From G965230065 sp965230065 (GTDB taxonomy: Bacteria; Bacteroidota; Bacteroidia; Cytophagales; Cyclobacteriaceae): a DNA stretch of 64,000 nucleotides. Below, piece after piece: positions 27,501-36,471 of this stretch. The translations under genes and the position numbers were made by a program. The stretch's first letter is position 1, and the number at the start of each line of letters is the position of its first letter. The stretch is from NCBI GenBank assembly GCA_965230065.1, contig OZ245942.1, positions 1,426,001 to 1,490,000 on the forward strand, read 5' to 3'. Under the pieces are notes generated by a model. The model was not told where the DNA came from. It saw only the letters and a program-made list of their open reading frames with translations, and made no database searches.

Positions 27501-27892
27501 TAGAAGAGATACTATGGGATTTTGGGGACGGCACTACCTCCACAGAAACAAATCCGGTTCACGTGTATGCAGATAGCGGTGCTTATGAAATTAATGTAGT
27601 CGCCACCTCTCAGCAGTGTGTGGAAAACCGGACTGTGCCCATACATTTTGCAGACCTTTTTGTGCCCAACGTATTCACACCCAATCGTGATGGGCGCAAC
27701 GACTTCTTCGAGATTCTTTATGACGAACCCTTGCAGCTAAAAATCTTTAACCGTTGGGGCAATGAGCTTTTCTCAAGCGAAAACTATCAAAATGACTGGA
27801 ATGGGGCTGACCTTGCCGGTGGGGTTTATTACTATGAACTTCACCTTCCCAACCAAGAAACCTGTAAAGGGTGGGTGCATTTGCTGAAATAA
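24599..27892 (+). CDS. Exported SBBP/PKD-repeat protein with type B T9SS sorting domain
   Basis: A 1097-residue surface or secreted protein. A signal peptide (ending VLSAHPP) is followed by an ENKNQWDASVRF domain typical of large Bacteroidota surface proteins, then SBBP-type beta-propeller repeats from about residue 260 to 740 (YATYLGGNDTE, YGSTSSTNFP). Two PKD domains follow (IWDLGDGTTTT near 815 and ILWDFGDGTTS near 975). The last 80 residues, beginning FVPNVFTPNRDGRNDFF and containing FNRWGNELF, are the gliding-motility-associated C-terminal domain that directs export by type IX secretion. It probably serves in adhesion or gliding on surfaces. Confidence 0.95.
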   Translation: MQYFLKCNTLCPKFLGPLALLLFSHVLSAHPPESKIRFIENKNQWDASVRFRANIPGGQLYLQNNGLVYSFYDTESLQFAHGHRDTASHSVVRKQLSGFGTIDMHSVAVSFLDPLNPQSISGNTPSPTFYNYFLSADSSRWATHVQAYENVKYTRLYEGIDFKIYNHENQLKYDFIVSANANPDVIQLQYEGANVFLEHGNLHVRTTLGEMIEQRPYAYQVINGKKKEVPCEYILENNILGFSFPEGYDSGKELIIDPLLIFSTYSGSFSDNWGNTATFDEEGNLYSGGIVFNNGGGFPVTPGAYQVSNRGLWDVGILKYDSAGTQLLYATYLGGNDTEIPHSMIVNSKGELLVYGSTSSTNFPATAGAYQDSLRGGTFFQPFDFYGGITYTNGSDLFIAKLSENGDALLASSYLGGTDNDGVNYHDSPLTRNYGDQFRGEVIVDAEDNVYLASNTASADFPVVNGFQSTYGGGGQDAAIVKMNPDLTQILWSTFYGGSQVEAAFSIQLDANMNVYVAGGTNSPDLAMASDAHQSVFSGEADGFAAKITSVGDSLMQSTYLGTTSYDQVYFIDLDEDENIYLLGQTQGNYPISAGVYNNANSGQFIQKFNNQLSTSMLSTVFGSGVNSPDISPTAFLVNECGNLLVSGWGGAVNASSIFVGSQFVQRNYVGGNTFGMPITDDATQPLTDGSDFYMMVLEKDAASLLYATYFGGGTSTEHVDGGTSRFDKRGIVYQAVCAGCGGNSDFPTTPGVWSNTNNSSNCNNAAFKYDLTTLDARLATNSPEGDKPGLNAGCFPLNILFLNRSIGGESFIWDLGDGTTTTQPDSIIHTYEKPGVYNIVLTAIDENTCLKEDFDYGTITVYEVDFAVIDSVSLCFGEGKPLSASGGVTYMWSPAEGLSSTSGPNPIASPDTTSTYNVFITDQNGCTYEDSVKVDVVPEIALDFQVIRDFNCESVHGLMVENSSTGVEEILWDFGDGTTSTETNPVHVYADSGAYEINVVATSQQCVENRTVPIHFADLFVPNVFTPNRDGRNDFFEILYDEPLQLKIFNRWGNELFSSENYQNDWNGADLAGGVYYYELHLPNQETCKGWVHLLK

Positions 27893-27958
27893 GTAAACAT
27901 GGCCTATTAATTCCTGTGGCTGCGATCCCTCTCATTTTTAATTAAATAACCATTCCCT

Positions 27959-27966
27959 TAATTTTG
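27959..27966 (+). promoter_or_regulatory. Possible TAnnTTTG promoter element before the Sua5 gene
   Basis: TAATTTTG, 40 nt before the start codon, matches the -7 consensus. There is no TTG at the -33 distance. Confidence 0.35.
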
Positions 27967-28006
27967 CCTACACATTTTTTTCTTCAACAATCAACCTTTT
28001 TTTAAT

Positions 28007-28630
28007 ATGAAAGCCGAACGCGTTAAAATACATCCCGACAATCCCCAGATATCCAAAATCCGCCACGTTGTCGATGTCCTGAGAAATGGCGGTATCATTA
28101 TTTATCCGACAGATACCATTTATGGTTTGGGTTGTGATATTTTTAATGCCAAAGCGGTAGAGCGGGTGAGTCGTCTTAAAGGAGTAAAACCTGTACAGCT
28201 TTCTTTTATTTGCTATGATTTAAGTGAGATTTCGGAGTATGTAAAGCAACTCGATACACCGCTCTTCAAGACCATGAAAAAAGCTTTACCCGGCCCATTT
28301 ACCTTTATCCTTAACTCCAGCAGTAAGGTGCCAAAGATTTTGAATACCAAAAAGAAAACAGTAGGTATCCGCATTCCGGATCATGATATTCCCAGACTCA
28401 TCGTAAAAGAATTGGGCAACCCTATCATTACTACTTCCATTCATGAAGATGACGAAATTTTGGAATATGCTACCGACCCTGAATGGATATATGAAAAGTT
28501 CAGTAATCAGGTAGATATTATCATTGATGCCGGATATGGAAATAACATTCCCTCGACGGTACTGGATTGCACCAATGAAGAGATGGTAGTGGTTCGGGAA
28601 GGCATGGGTAAGATAGAGGAGTTTTTGTAA
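28007..28630 (+). CDS. L-threonylcarbamoyladenylate synthase (Sua5/YciO/YrdC family)
   Basis: A 207-residue protein of the YrdC fold. The N-terminal KxR/SxN-type substrate pocket is visible as YPTDTIYGLGCDI near residue 35, followed by RVSRLKGVK near residue 52 and RIPDHDIPRLIV near residue 122. The family makes threonylcarbamoyl-AMP from threonine, bicarbonate and ATP for t6A formation in tRNAs that read ANN codons. It lacks the C-terminal Sua5 domain, so it is the short YrdC/YciO type; the YciO branch, whose role is less clear, is the alternative. The WbqC gene follows 18 bp on. Confidence 0.88.
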   Translation: MKAERVKIHPDNPQISKIRHVVDVLRNGGIIIYPTDTIYGLGCDIFNAKAVERVSRLKGVKPVQLSFICYDLSEISEYVKQLDTPLFKTMKKALPGPFTFILNSSSKVPKILNTKKKTVGIRIPDHDIPRLIVKELGNPIITTSIHEDDEILEYATDPEWIYEKFSNQVDIIIDAGYGNNIPSTVLDCTNEEMVVVREGMGKIEEFL

Positions 28631-28648
28631 AAAGTAGAAAAAAGTTAC

Positions 28649-29320
28649 ATGGACGAAAACGCAGGCACTCTTCTTCTGGATTTTCACTATTTGCCTTGTA
28701 TCGCATATTTTAGTTATATCAGCAACTACCAAAAAGTGACGTTGGATGTGCATGAAAACTATATGAAGCAAAGCTATCGGAATAGGTGCTGCATCTTAAG
28801 TGCCAACAAAGTACTCCCGCTTTCCGTACCAGTGCATAGAGGTACAGGAAAAAAGTTGACCAAAGACATCAAAATTGATTACTCTCAGAAGTGGGTAAAC
28901 AACCATTGGCGTGCAATCCGGTCAGCTTATGGTAATGCACCTTTTTTTGAGTTTTATGCAGATCGACTTCATGACATTTTGCACAAAAAGTTTTCCTTTT
29001 TGATCGATTTAAACTGGGAATTGCTGACATATTGTCTGGATGGCTTGCAAATGGATAAACACAAATTCTCGTATTCAATTGGCTATCAAAAAGATCCAGG
29101 GAGTGGTATTTACGACGGTCGTAACCAAATACAGCCCAATTACCCCACACTTACTGATCGCTTTTTTGAAGCCAACCCGTACGAACAGGTTTTTGGCAAA
29201 AACTTTGTGTCTAATATGTGTACCTTAGATTTGTTATTTTGTATGGGGCCCGGGGCAAGAAGCTATGTGATAAATTCTTCGGGAACCATCAATGAACAAC
29301 AAAAACTTCAGGGGCGCTGA
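28649..29320 (+). CDS. WbqC-family protein
   Basis: A 223-residue protein resembling the WbqC family: the N-terminal segment FHYLPCIAYFSYI, a central IDYSQKWVNNHWRAIRSAYG near residue 75 and APFFEFY shortly after. Some members lie in O-antigen clusters and are thought to take part in sugar modification, but in Bacteroidota the gene is usually found alone near housekeeping genes. The function is not established here. Confidence 0.85.
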   Translation: MDENAGTLLLDFHYLPCIAYFSYISNYQKVTLDVHENYMKQSYRNRCCILSANKVLPLSVPVHRGTGKKLTKDIKIDYSQKWVNNHWRAIRSAYGNAPFFEFYADRLHDILHKKFSFLIDLNWELLTYCLDGLQMDKHKFSYSIGYQKDPGSGIYDGRNQIQPNYPTLTDRFFEANPYEQVFGKNFVSNMCTLDLLFCMGPGARSYVINSSGTINEQQKLQGR

Positions 29321-29549
29321 ATTACATTACTTGTGCGTTAATTATCATATCCCTAATGCAACAGGTAAAAATTAGGCGTTTTGGTAAAAATACTTTATTC
29401 TTGATGAAGGCATTAAACAATTCCCCCTGCTATGTTGTTGCATTCTAGTACAAAATTTATATCTTGGTAACATAAGAATTTTAACTCAACTGACAAGGAG
29501 TTTTCTTATACAATTGACTTAATTATAATCCTTATATTTTTCTTTGCAC

Positions 29550-32090
29550 ATGGAAGCAAAATTTTCAAATAGGGTAAAAGAAGTAATCTCACTCAGCAGA
29601 GAAGAGGCCTTACGATTAGGCCACGACTATATAGGCACTGAACACCTTTTATTAGGTATGATCAGGGAGGGAGAAGGAGTGGCAGTGAGCGTACTGAAAA
29701 AACTGGGAGTATCATTAGATGAGCTGAGGGCAGCTGTAGAGCAAGCTACCCGTGGCACGGCATCAGGTAACGTAAAAAACCTGGCCAATATACCCCTGAC
29801 CCGCCAATCGGAAAAAGTCTTGAAGATTACATATCTTGAAGCAAAAATTTTTAAAAGCCAGCTTATCGGCACCGAGCATTTGTTACTCTCTATATTGAGA
29901 GATGAAGACAACATTGCTACGCAGATTCTGGAAAAATTTGACGTAAACTACGAAATAGTGAAGGAAATGCTTGAATATCAGGCAGATAACCATCCGCTGG
30001 CATCATCTGACACTGATGATAGTGATGAGGAAACTTCCCGCTTTTTCGGCAGCAGTTCCGGGTCGGGCCGCGAATCTTCCAAAGGAACTGAAAAATCCAG
30101 GACACCTGTGCTGGATAACTTTGGACGCGACCTTACCAAGCTTGCCGAAGAAGACAAGCTGGATCCCATCGTAGGCCGTGAGAAAGAAATAGAGCGTGTG
30201 GCGCAAATCCTGAGCCGTAGGAAAAAGAATAATCCTATCCTTATTGGTGAACCGGGGGTTGGTAAAACCGCTATTGCAGAAGGGCTGGCTTTGAGAATAG
30301 TACAGAAGAAAGTATCCCGCGTACTGTTCAATAAAAGGGTAGTTACACTTGATTTGGCTTCGCTGGTTGCGGGCACCAAATACCGCGGACAGTTTGAAGA
30401 GCGCATGAAAGCTGTGATGAATGAACTGGAAAAATCACCCGAAGTGATTTTATTCATTGATGAGCTGCACACCATCGTTGGAGCAGGTGGTGCATCCGGA
30501 TCGCTGGATGCTTCCAATATGTTTAAGCCAGCATTGGCACGAGGTGAAATTCAATGCATTGGCGCTACTACGCTGGATGAATATCGTCAGTATATTGAAA
30601 AAGACGGTGCTTTGGCCCGCAGGTTCCAGGTAGTAATGGTAGATGCTACTACACCTGAAGAAACGTTGCAAATTCTTGAAAATATCAAGGATAAATACGA
30701 AAGCCATCACCACGTTAATTATACAGAAGAAGCCCTGGATTCTTGCGTGAAACTATCTGACCGCTACATCAGCGACCGTTTTTTGCCAGATAAAGCTATT
30801 GATGTTTTGGACGAAGCCGGCGCACGGGTACATATTAATAATATTCACGTGCCTGAAGAGATCGTGAAGTTGGAAGAGGCCATTGAGAATATTAAAGTAG
30901 AGAAAAACCGTGTGGTTAAAAGTCAGAAGTATGAAGAAGCAGCACAGTTGCGCGACCGTGAGAAAAAACTGATTGACCAGCTCGATCGTGCCAAGCTAAA
31001 GTGGGAAGAAGAAACGAAAAACAGGCGGTATACCGTAACGGAAGAAAATGTGGCTGAAGTTATTGCCATGATGACGGGCATACCTACCAAACGGGTGGCA
31101 CAAAACGAAAGTGCCAAGTTGCTCAATATGTATGAGAACCTGCAAGGTAAGGTAATCGGTCAGGATGAAGCCATTAAGAAGTTAACCAAAGCCATTCAGC
31201 GAACGCGTGTAGGTTTGAAAGACCCACACAAACCCATTGGTTCCTTTGTTTTCTTAGGTCCGACTGGGGTTGGTAAAACTGAATTGGCAAAAGTGCTCTC
31301 TACCTATCTCTTTGATAAAGAAGATGCCCTGATTCGCATAGATATGAGTGAGTACATGGAGAAATTTTCGGTTTCACGGCTGGTGGGGGCGCCTCCGGGC
31401 TATGTAGGCTACGAAGAAGGCGGTCAACTGACTGAGAAAGTACGCAGAAAGCCTTACAGCGTGGTGTTGCTTGACGAGATTGAAAAAGCACATCCTGATG
31501 TGTTCAACATTTTGCTCCAGGTATTGGACGATGGTATCCTTACCGATGGGTTGGGCAGAAGGGTAGACTTCAGAAATACCATCCTGATCATGACTTCCAA
31601 TATCGGTGCACGAGACCTGAAAGATTTTGGGGCTGGCATTGGCTTTGCTACCAAAACGAAGCAAGATAGCATGGATGATATCATGAAGTCAACGATTCAG
31701 AACGCTTTGAAGAAAACCTTCAGCCCTGAATTTCTGAACCGTTTGGATGATGTAATTGTATTTAACTCGCTCAAGCGTGAAGATATTCACAAAATCATTG
31801 ATATTTCCCTGGATAGATTATTTACAAGAATCGATGCCTTGGGATATACCATTGAGCTAACAACCAAAGCGAAAGACTTTTTGGCTGACAAAGGTTATGA
31901 TCCGCAGTACGGCGCACGTCCACTGAACAGGGCAATCCAAAAATATTTGGAAGATGCAGTAGCCGAAGAAATCCTGAAAGGAGAAGTAGAACCAGGAGAT
32001 ATACTGGTGGCTGACCATGATGACAAAAGTGAAATCCTGAAGTTATCGCTCAAGAAAAAGAAAGTAGAAAAGGAAAAACCGACTGAATAG
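29550..32090 (+). CDS. clpC: ATP-dependent Clp protease ATP-binding subunit ClpC
   Basis: An 846-residue AAA+ unfoldase. I start at ATG 29550 (MEAKFSNRVKEVI); the frame also has a TTG two codons earlier. Order of parts: two Clp N repeats (residues 1-145), a Ser-rich linker, AAA domain 1 with Walker A GEPGVGKT near 235 and Walker B LFIDELH, a middle UVR-like coiled coil (SQKYEEAAQLRDREKKL near 450), AAA domain 2 with GPTGVGKT near 570 and LLDEIEKAH, and a C-terminal D2 small domain. It feeds unfolded proteins to ClpP and normally needs adaptors. The gene stands alone and shares a bidirectional terminator with the convergent aconitase gene. Confidence 0.97.
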   Translation: MEAKFSNRVKEVISLSREEALRLGHDYIGTEHLLLGMIREGEGVAVSVLKKLGVSLDELRAAVEQATRGTASGNVKNLANIPLTRQSEKVLKITYLEAKIFKSQLIGTEHLLLSILRDEDNIATQILEKFDVNYEIVKEMLEYQADNHPLASSDTDDSDEETSRFFGSSSGSGRESSKGTEKSRTPVLDNFGRDLTKLAEEDKLDPIVGREKEIERVAQILSRRKKNNPILIGEPGVGKTAIAEGLALRIVQKKVSRVLFNKRVVTLDLASLVAGTKYRGQFEERMKAVMNELEKSPEVILFIDELHTIVGAGGASGSLDASNMFKPALARGEIQCIGATTLDEYRQYIEKDGALARRFQVVMVDATTPEETLQILENIKDKYESHHHVNYTEEALDSCVKLSDRYISDRFLPDKAIDVLDEAGARVHINNIHVPEEIVKLEEAIENIKVEKNRVVKSQKYEEAAQLRDREKKLIDQLDRAKLKWEEETKNRRYTVTEENVAEVIAMMTGIPTKRVAQNESAKLLNMYENLQGKVIGQDEAIKKLTKAIQRTRVGLKDPHKPIGSFVFLGPTGVGKTELAKVLSTYLFDKEDALIRIDMSEYMEKFSVSRLVGAPPGYVGYEEGGQLTEKVRRKPYSVVLLDEIEKAHPDVFNILLQVLDDGILTDGLGRRVDFRNTILIMTSNIGARDLKDFGAGIGFATKTKQDSMDDIMKSTIQNALKKTFSPEFLNRLDDVIVFNSLKREDIHKIIDISLDRLFTRIDALGYTIELTTKAKDFLADKGYDPQYGARPLNRAIQKYLEDAVAEEILKGEVEPGDILVADHDDKSEILKLSLKKKKVEKEKPTE

Positions 32091-32123
32091 AATTGGTTGG
32101 GTTCGTTTTAGAAATATAATAAA

Positions 32124-32158
32124 AAAGGCTGCCTGTTTTTGGCAGCCTTTTTTTTTGG
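32124..32158. terminator. Bidirectional intrinsic terminator between clpC and aconitase genes
   Basis: AAAGGCTGCC / GGCAGCCTTT around loop TGTTTTT, with a T-run on the right and an A-run on the left, so it serves both convergent genes. Confidence 0.92.
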
Positions 32159-32160
32159 AA

Positions 32161-34122
32161 TCACCCTTTCTTTTTCTTCAAATAATTAATAATTCCACCA
32201 CTGAGCAAAACTTCTACCTGCCGGTCGCTGATGTTGTAGGTAAGGAGGACTTCTTTGTTTTTGGTGGTGTTTTTGGCGGTTACCTGTTTTTTCTGGCCAA
32301 TCAGTTCCCGCAGGTTAGAAAGGGAAATCACATCCCCTTCTGCCAAATCATCGTAATCTTCTGCATTTACAAACTCAAAAGGAATGATACCAAAGTTAAT
32401 GAGGTTTTGCCACCCGATACGGGCATAGCTTTTGGCGAAAACGGCTTTTTGTCCGAGAAAACGAGGGGCCAATGCAGCATGCTCCCGGCTGGAACCCTGA
32501 GCATAATTTTCACCACCCACCACAATGTGCCCGCCCTCTTCCTGCTGGGTTTTTTTGGCTTTATCATGAAATTCTTTGTCGATTACCGTAAAAGCATATT
32601 TGCTGATTTCCGGAATGTTGCTGCGCAAAGGCAATACTTCAGCCCCGGCTTTCAAAATTTCATCCGTAGAAATATTATCACCCATCTTCAAAATTATGGG
32701 AACGTCAAAAGCATCGGACAATTCCTCAAAATCAGGCAAAGTCTTGATATTCGGGCCTTTTTCCAGCTTTACTTCCTCACCCGCTTTGGCCGGGGGAATC
32801 AGCATCATGGTATTAATAATTACCTTTTCCGGTTCTTCATATTTCGGGTATTTTATGTCAAAAAGCTCTTCCAGGTCGCGGGGATCGGTAATCTTACCAG
32901 TAAGGGCAGCCGCCGCAGCTGTTTCAGGACTGCACAAATACACTTGGTCATCTTCCGTACCCGAGCGGCCGGGGAAGTTTCGGGGCATGGTGCGCAGGCT
33001 TATGCTTCCCGAAGCAGGTGCCTGCCCCATCCCGATACAACCCATACAGCCCGACTGGTGAAAACGTGCACCAGCCTGGATGAGCGGTTCCATCGCGCCT
33101 TTAGCTGCCAGGTTCTGGATAATTTGGCGGGAAGAAGGGTTAATATCAAAAGAAAGTTCGGGTGGGATATTTTGGTCTTTCACAATTTCTGATACAATCC
33201 AAAAGTCGCGCAAACCAGGGTTGGCAGAGGAACCAATTACCACCTGGCTCACCGGTTTACCTTCTACTTCTCTCACTGGCACTACATTACCGGGGCTGCT
33301 GGGGCGGGCAATCAAGGGTACCAGCTCGGCCAGATTAATTTCTTCATGGGCATCGTATGCTGCTCCTTCATCGGCTTTCAGCTCCACCCAGTCTTCTTCC
33401 CTGCCTTCTGATTTGAGAAAGAACTTAGTGCGCTCATCCGATGGGAAAACAGTAGCCGTAGCGCCCAGTTCCGTGCCCATGTTGGCAATAACGTGCCTGT
33501 CCCAGGTGCTGAGGTTTTTTACGCCTTCTCCATAGTATTCCAAAATAAAACTCCTTCCGCCTTTCACGTCATAACGGCGAAGCATTTCCAGTACTACATC
33601 TTTGGCACTTACCCAATCAGGCAAGGTGCCCGTAAGTTTGATACCCATCACCTTGGGCATTTTAACATAATAAGGTTCTCCGGCCGCGGCCATGGCTACG
33701 TCCAGTCCACCGGTACCAATGGCCAGCATGCCCAGTCCGCCTCCTGCACAGGTGTGGCTATCGGAACCTAGCAAAGTTTTGCCCGGTACACCAAACCGCT
33801 CCATGTGTACGGCGTGGCTGATACCATTGCCCGGCCGGCTGTACCAATAGCCAAACTTTTTGGCAGCCGATTGTAAAAACAAATGGTCATCTGCATTTTT
33901 ATAATCCGTTTGCAATAGGTTATGGTCAACGTACTGCACGGCTACTTCGGCTTTGGCCTGTGCCATGTTAAATGCTTCCAGTTCAAGCATTACGAGCGTG
34001 CCGGTGGCGTCTTGTTGCAGCACATGGTCTATTTTTAACCCTATTTCCTTCCCGGATTCCATTTCACCGGAAATTAGGTGGGATTCAATGAGTTTTTGGG
34101 CAAGGTTGTGTGGTTTTGTCAT
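32161..34122 (-). CDS. Aconitate hydratase, Aquifex-type short form
   Basis: A 653-residue aconitase, started at ATG 34122 (MTKPHNLAQKLIESH); the longer frame adds 14 unsupported residues. Residues 1 to about 430 hold the substrate and iron-sulfur domains, with GSDSHTCAGGGLGMLA near residue 100 and QSGCMGCIGMGQAPASGS near 355 supplying the three 4Fe-4S Cys. The swivel domain follows (GDNISTDEI near 485, NYAQGSSREHAALAP near 545). It interconverts citrate and isocitrate in the TCA cycle. The length fits the roughly 650-residue Aquifex-type group, shorter than AcnA or AcnB. The symbol is left blank because the subgroup naming varies. Confidence 0.95.
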   Translation of the reverse strand: MTKPHNLAQKLIESHLISGEMESGKEIGLKIDHVLQQDATGTLVMLELEAFNMAQAKAEVAVQYVDHNLLQTDYKNADDHLFLQSAAKKFGYWYSRPGNGISHAVHMERFGVPGKTLLGSDSHTCAGGGLGMLAIGTGGLDVAMAAAGEPYYVKMPKVMGIKLTGTLPDWVSAKDVVLEMLRRYDVKGGRSFILEYYGEGVKNLSTWDRHVIANMGTELGATATVFPSDERTKFFLKSEGREEDWVELKADEGAAYDAHEEINLAELVPLIARPSSPGNVVPVREVEGKPVSQVVIGSSANPGLRDFWIVSEIVKDQNIPPELSFDINPSSRQIIQNLAAKGAMEPLIQAGARFHQSGCMGCIGMGQAPASGSISLRTMPRNFPGRSGTEDDQVYLCSPETAAAAALTGKITDPRDLEELFDIKYPKYEEPEKVIINTMMLIPPAKAGEEVKLEKGPNIKTLPDFEELSDAFDVPIILKMGDNISTDEILKAGAEVLPLRSNIPEISKYAFTVIDKEFHDKAKKTQQEEGGHIVVGGENYAQGSSREHAALAPRFLGQKAVFAKSYARIGWQNLINFGIIPFEFVNAEDYDDLAEGDVISLSNLRELIGQKKQVTAKNTTKNKEVLLTYNISDRQVEVLLSGGIINYLKKKKG

Positions 34123-34357
34123 GGAGAAAAAGTTTATTATTAAAAAATGGTTATATATATTCAAACTAACATTTCGGGCATACAGTTACAAGAAGCATCC
34201 AAAAACGGTGAAATAGAACAGTTTATAAGGTTCTTCCGTTAGTTTTTGTAGGAGAAAAGGAATAATGGAAATTTACAATATTCCACCTTTCCAACATTCC
34301 ATCCTTCCAAAATCTCAATAATTTAAATTCGGGTCAACACTTACAACTTCTCACAGC

Positions 34358-35278
34358 ATGGATTCAAAAAGCAGATTTTCAATTTGGGCCGTCATTGGCA
34401 TTGGCCTGGCATTTATCTTATCTATTCTGATTATTGGAAATATCCTCACCATTGGAGACCATTTGCAGGGTATTCACCCAGGGCTGAGCATTGCATTTTA
34501 CATATTTACGGTACTGGTATTTGTTTATCTTATTGTAATGCCTGTGCTTTCCGTAGCGGCCATGTCGCCCATTAAAGTAAGGGAGTATATTGATGACGAT
34601 AAAAATGACCCGGGTTTCAAGGAAGCCACCAAACTTGCCCGCTCTTTACTGAGAAAAGGGAGGCTGGAGCCAGATGAAAAACGACCTTTAAAAGCCTTGC
34701 TTAAAAAAGGGGATAACCCCAGTGAAATGCTGGAAAAGATATTTGAGAACCGGCTGGATCGCATGGATGCCATTGTACGAAAGCATGCCCGGCAGGTGTT
34801 TGTATCCACAGCTCTTTCTCAAAATGGCCGCTTGGATGCCGCTCTGGTGATTATGATTAATTTCAGGATGCTCAAAGAAATTATTCGCGCTTACGGCTAC
34901 CGTCCCACTTTCAGGCATTTGGTAAAGATGTACACCCAGGTACTGGCAGCTGCCCTGATTGCCGACGGTATTGAAGACATTGAATTCGCTGAAGTTTTCC
35001 CCGTATTGAGCAAAGGTTTCCTGGGAGTAATTCCCGGCTTCGGATTGTTGTCTTCTTCCCTCTTACAAGGTACAGGCAACGCGTTTCTTACTTTGCGGGT
35101 GGGCATTATTATGCGGAACTATTACATCACGGCTGGCAGTGGATTCAGCCGAAGAGAAGCAAGGCGTGCAGCCATTAAACCTGCCCTCAAGCAACTCCGG
35201 CTGATTGTAAAAGAATCCCTTCCATTTCTCTCCAAAAAAGCAAAACGAAAAGCCAGTGAAGAACTGGATTTAGGGTAA
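34358..35278 (+). CDS. DUF697 (YcjF/UPF0283-like) membrane protein
   Basis: A 306-residue protein with two N-terminal transmembrane helices (residues about 9-28 and 43-67) and a C-terminal DUF697-type domain from about residue 140. That domain holds hydrophobic helices with VIPGFGLLSSSLLQGTGNA near 225 and ends in a basic tail. In other bacteria DUF697 proteins accompany small GTPases; no GTPase is adjacent here. The role is unknown, perhaps membrane organisation or stress related. Confidence 0.8.
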   Translation: MDSKSRFSIWAVIGIGLAFILSILIIGNILTIGDHLQGIHPGLSIAFYIFTVLVFVYLIVMPVLSVAAMSPIKVREYIDDDKNDPGFKEATKLARSLLRKGRLEPDEKRPLKALLKKGDNPSEMLEKIFENRLDRMDAIVRKHARQVFVSTALSQNGRLDAALVIMINFRMLKEIIRAYGYRPTFRHLVKMYTQVLAAALIADGIEDIEFAEVFPVLSKGFLGVIPGFGLLSSSLLQGTGNAFLTLRVGIIMRNYYITAGSGFSRREARRAAIKPALKQLRLIVKESLPFLSKKAKRKASEELDLG

Positions 35279-35384
35279 TCTTTTGTTTCTCCTAACCCTT
35301 CCAGGGCTAGGTATAAAAACATCCAAAAAAATAATGCATTTAATTTATCTTTATTCTGTCCATTTCGTAAAAGTGGGTTATTGA

Positions 35385-35392
35385 TAAATTTG
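35385..35392 (+). promoter_or_regulatory. TAnnTTTG element very close to the epimerase start codon
   Basis: TAAATTTG matches the -7 consensus and ends only 8 nt before the ATG at 35401, so a transcript starting at the normal distance would have almost no 5' leader. The -33 element is weak. Confidence 0.4.
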
Positions 35393-35400
35393 AATATACT

Positions 35401-36444
35401 ATGAAACTCTTTTTTCACCCTCATACACTAAAATACAAACATACATTCAAGATTGCCCACACCACCCGCGACGTGCAAGAAACCCTGATTGTGGAACTAC
35501 AAGATACCGATGCTGGTGGCAATGTAATCTCTGGTTTTGGAGAAGCCACTGATAATCCTTACTACAACGTTTCGATAGAGGGCATGAAAGAGGCCCTGGA
35601 AAAGATAAAATTCCAAATCGAGGCCTTTAAACTGACAGATACACCTTCAGGCACACCCGAAGTGTTTTGGAAGGAAATGCACCAATATTTGAAACATGCG
35701 CCTTTTGCACACTGTGCCCTGGATATGGCTGCCCAGGACTTATACGGGAAAAAACTGGGAAAACCGCTTTATCAGCTTTGGGGACTTTTACCAGAAAAAG
35801 TACCCGTTTCCAACTACACAATTGGGATAGATACCATTGAGAAAATGGTGCAAAAACTCAAAGATTTTCCCTGGCCACTCTACAAAATAAAGCTGGGTAC
35901 AGACGAAGATGTGGAAATTGTACGCGCCTTGCGCCAACATACCAATGCCCCTTTCCGGGTAGATGCCAACTGCGCCTGGACGGCAGCGCAAACCATTGAA
36001 TATTCAGAAGAATTAAAAAAGCTAAATGTTGAATTTATTGAGCAACCCCTGCCTGGCAATCAATATGAAGAAATGGAAGAAGTGTACAAACATTCGTTAC
36101 TGCCCGTAGTGGCTGACGAAAGTTGTTTGATAGAAAGCGATGTGGCCCGATGTCATAATCGGTTTCATGGCATTAATATTAAGCTTACCAAGTGTGGAGG
36201 ACTTACTCCTGCCCGCCGCATGATAGCAGAAGCTAAAAAAATGGGCATGAAAGTAATGGTAGGTTGCATGACCGAATCCAGCGTGGGGATTTCGGCCATT
36301 GCCCAACTGGCCCCTATGCTGGATTATGTAGATATGGATGGCACGATGCTGATAGAAAATGACGTGGCGAATGGTGTGCAGGTAACCCCCACTGGCATTG
36401 TATATTCCTCAGAAAATGGAACAGGGGCCAGCCTGAGAGATTAG
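35401..36444 (+). CDS. Dipeptide epimerase (enolase superfamily, muconate-lactonizing subgroup)
   Basis: A 347-residue enolase-superfamily enzyme. The active-site set is complete: KIKLG near residue 163 (KxK acid/base pair), metal ligands in FRVDANCAW near 190, FIEQPL near 217 and ADESC near 240, and the second catalytic Lys in IKLTKCGG near 262. This pattern is that of L-Ala-D/L-Glu epimerases, which allow use of murein peptides, though other dipeptides are possible. The PLP enzyme 27 bp downstream is probably in the same transcript, an order I associate with Bacteroidota. Confidence 0.9.
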   Translation: MKLFFHPHTLKYKHTFKIAHTTRDVQETLIVELQDTDAGGNVISGFGEATDNPYYNVSIEGMKEALEKIKFQIEAFKLTDTPSGTPEVFWKEMHQYLKHAPFAHCALDMAAQDLYGKKLGKPLYQLWGLLPEKVPVSNYTIGIDTIEKMVQKLKDFPWPLYKIKLGTDEDVEIVRALRQHTNAPFRVDANCAWTAAQTIEYSEELKKLNVEFIEQPLPGNQYEEMEEVYKHSLLPVVADESCLIESDVARCHNRFHGINIKLTKCGGLTPARRMIAEAKKMGMKVMVGCMTESSVGISAIAQLAPMLDYVDMDGTMLIENDVANGVQVTPTGIVYSSENGTGASLRD

Positions 36445-36471
36445 AGATTCATAGCAACAAAAAAGTTGAAC

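Noticed and set aside
32155..33192. Long plus-strand frame within the aconitase gene
   Set aside because: It is antisense to a complete aconitase with all its iron-sulfur motifs and has no protein-like pattern.
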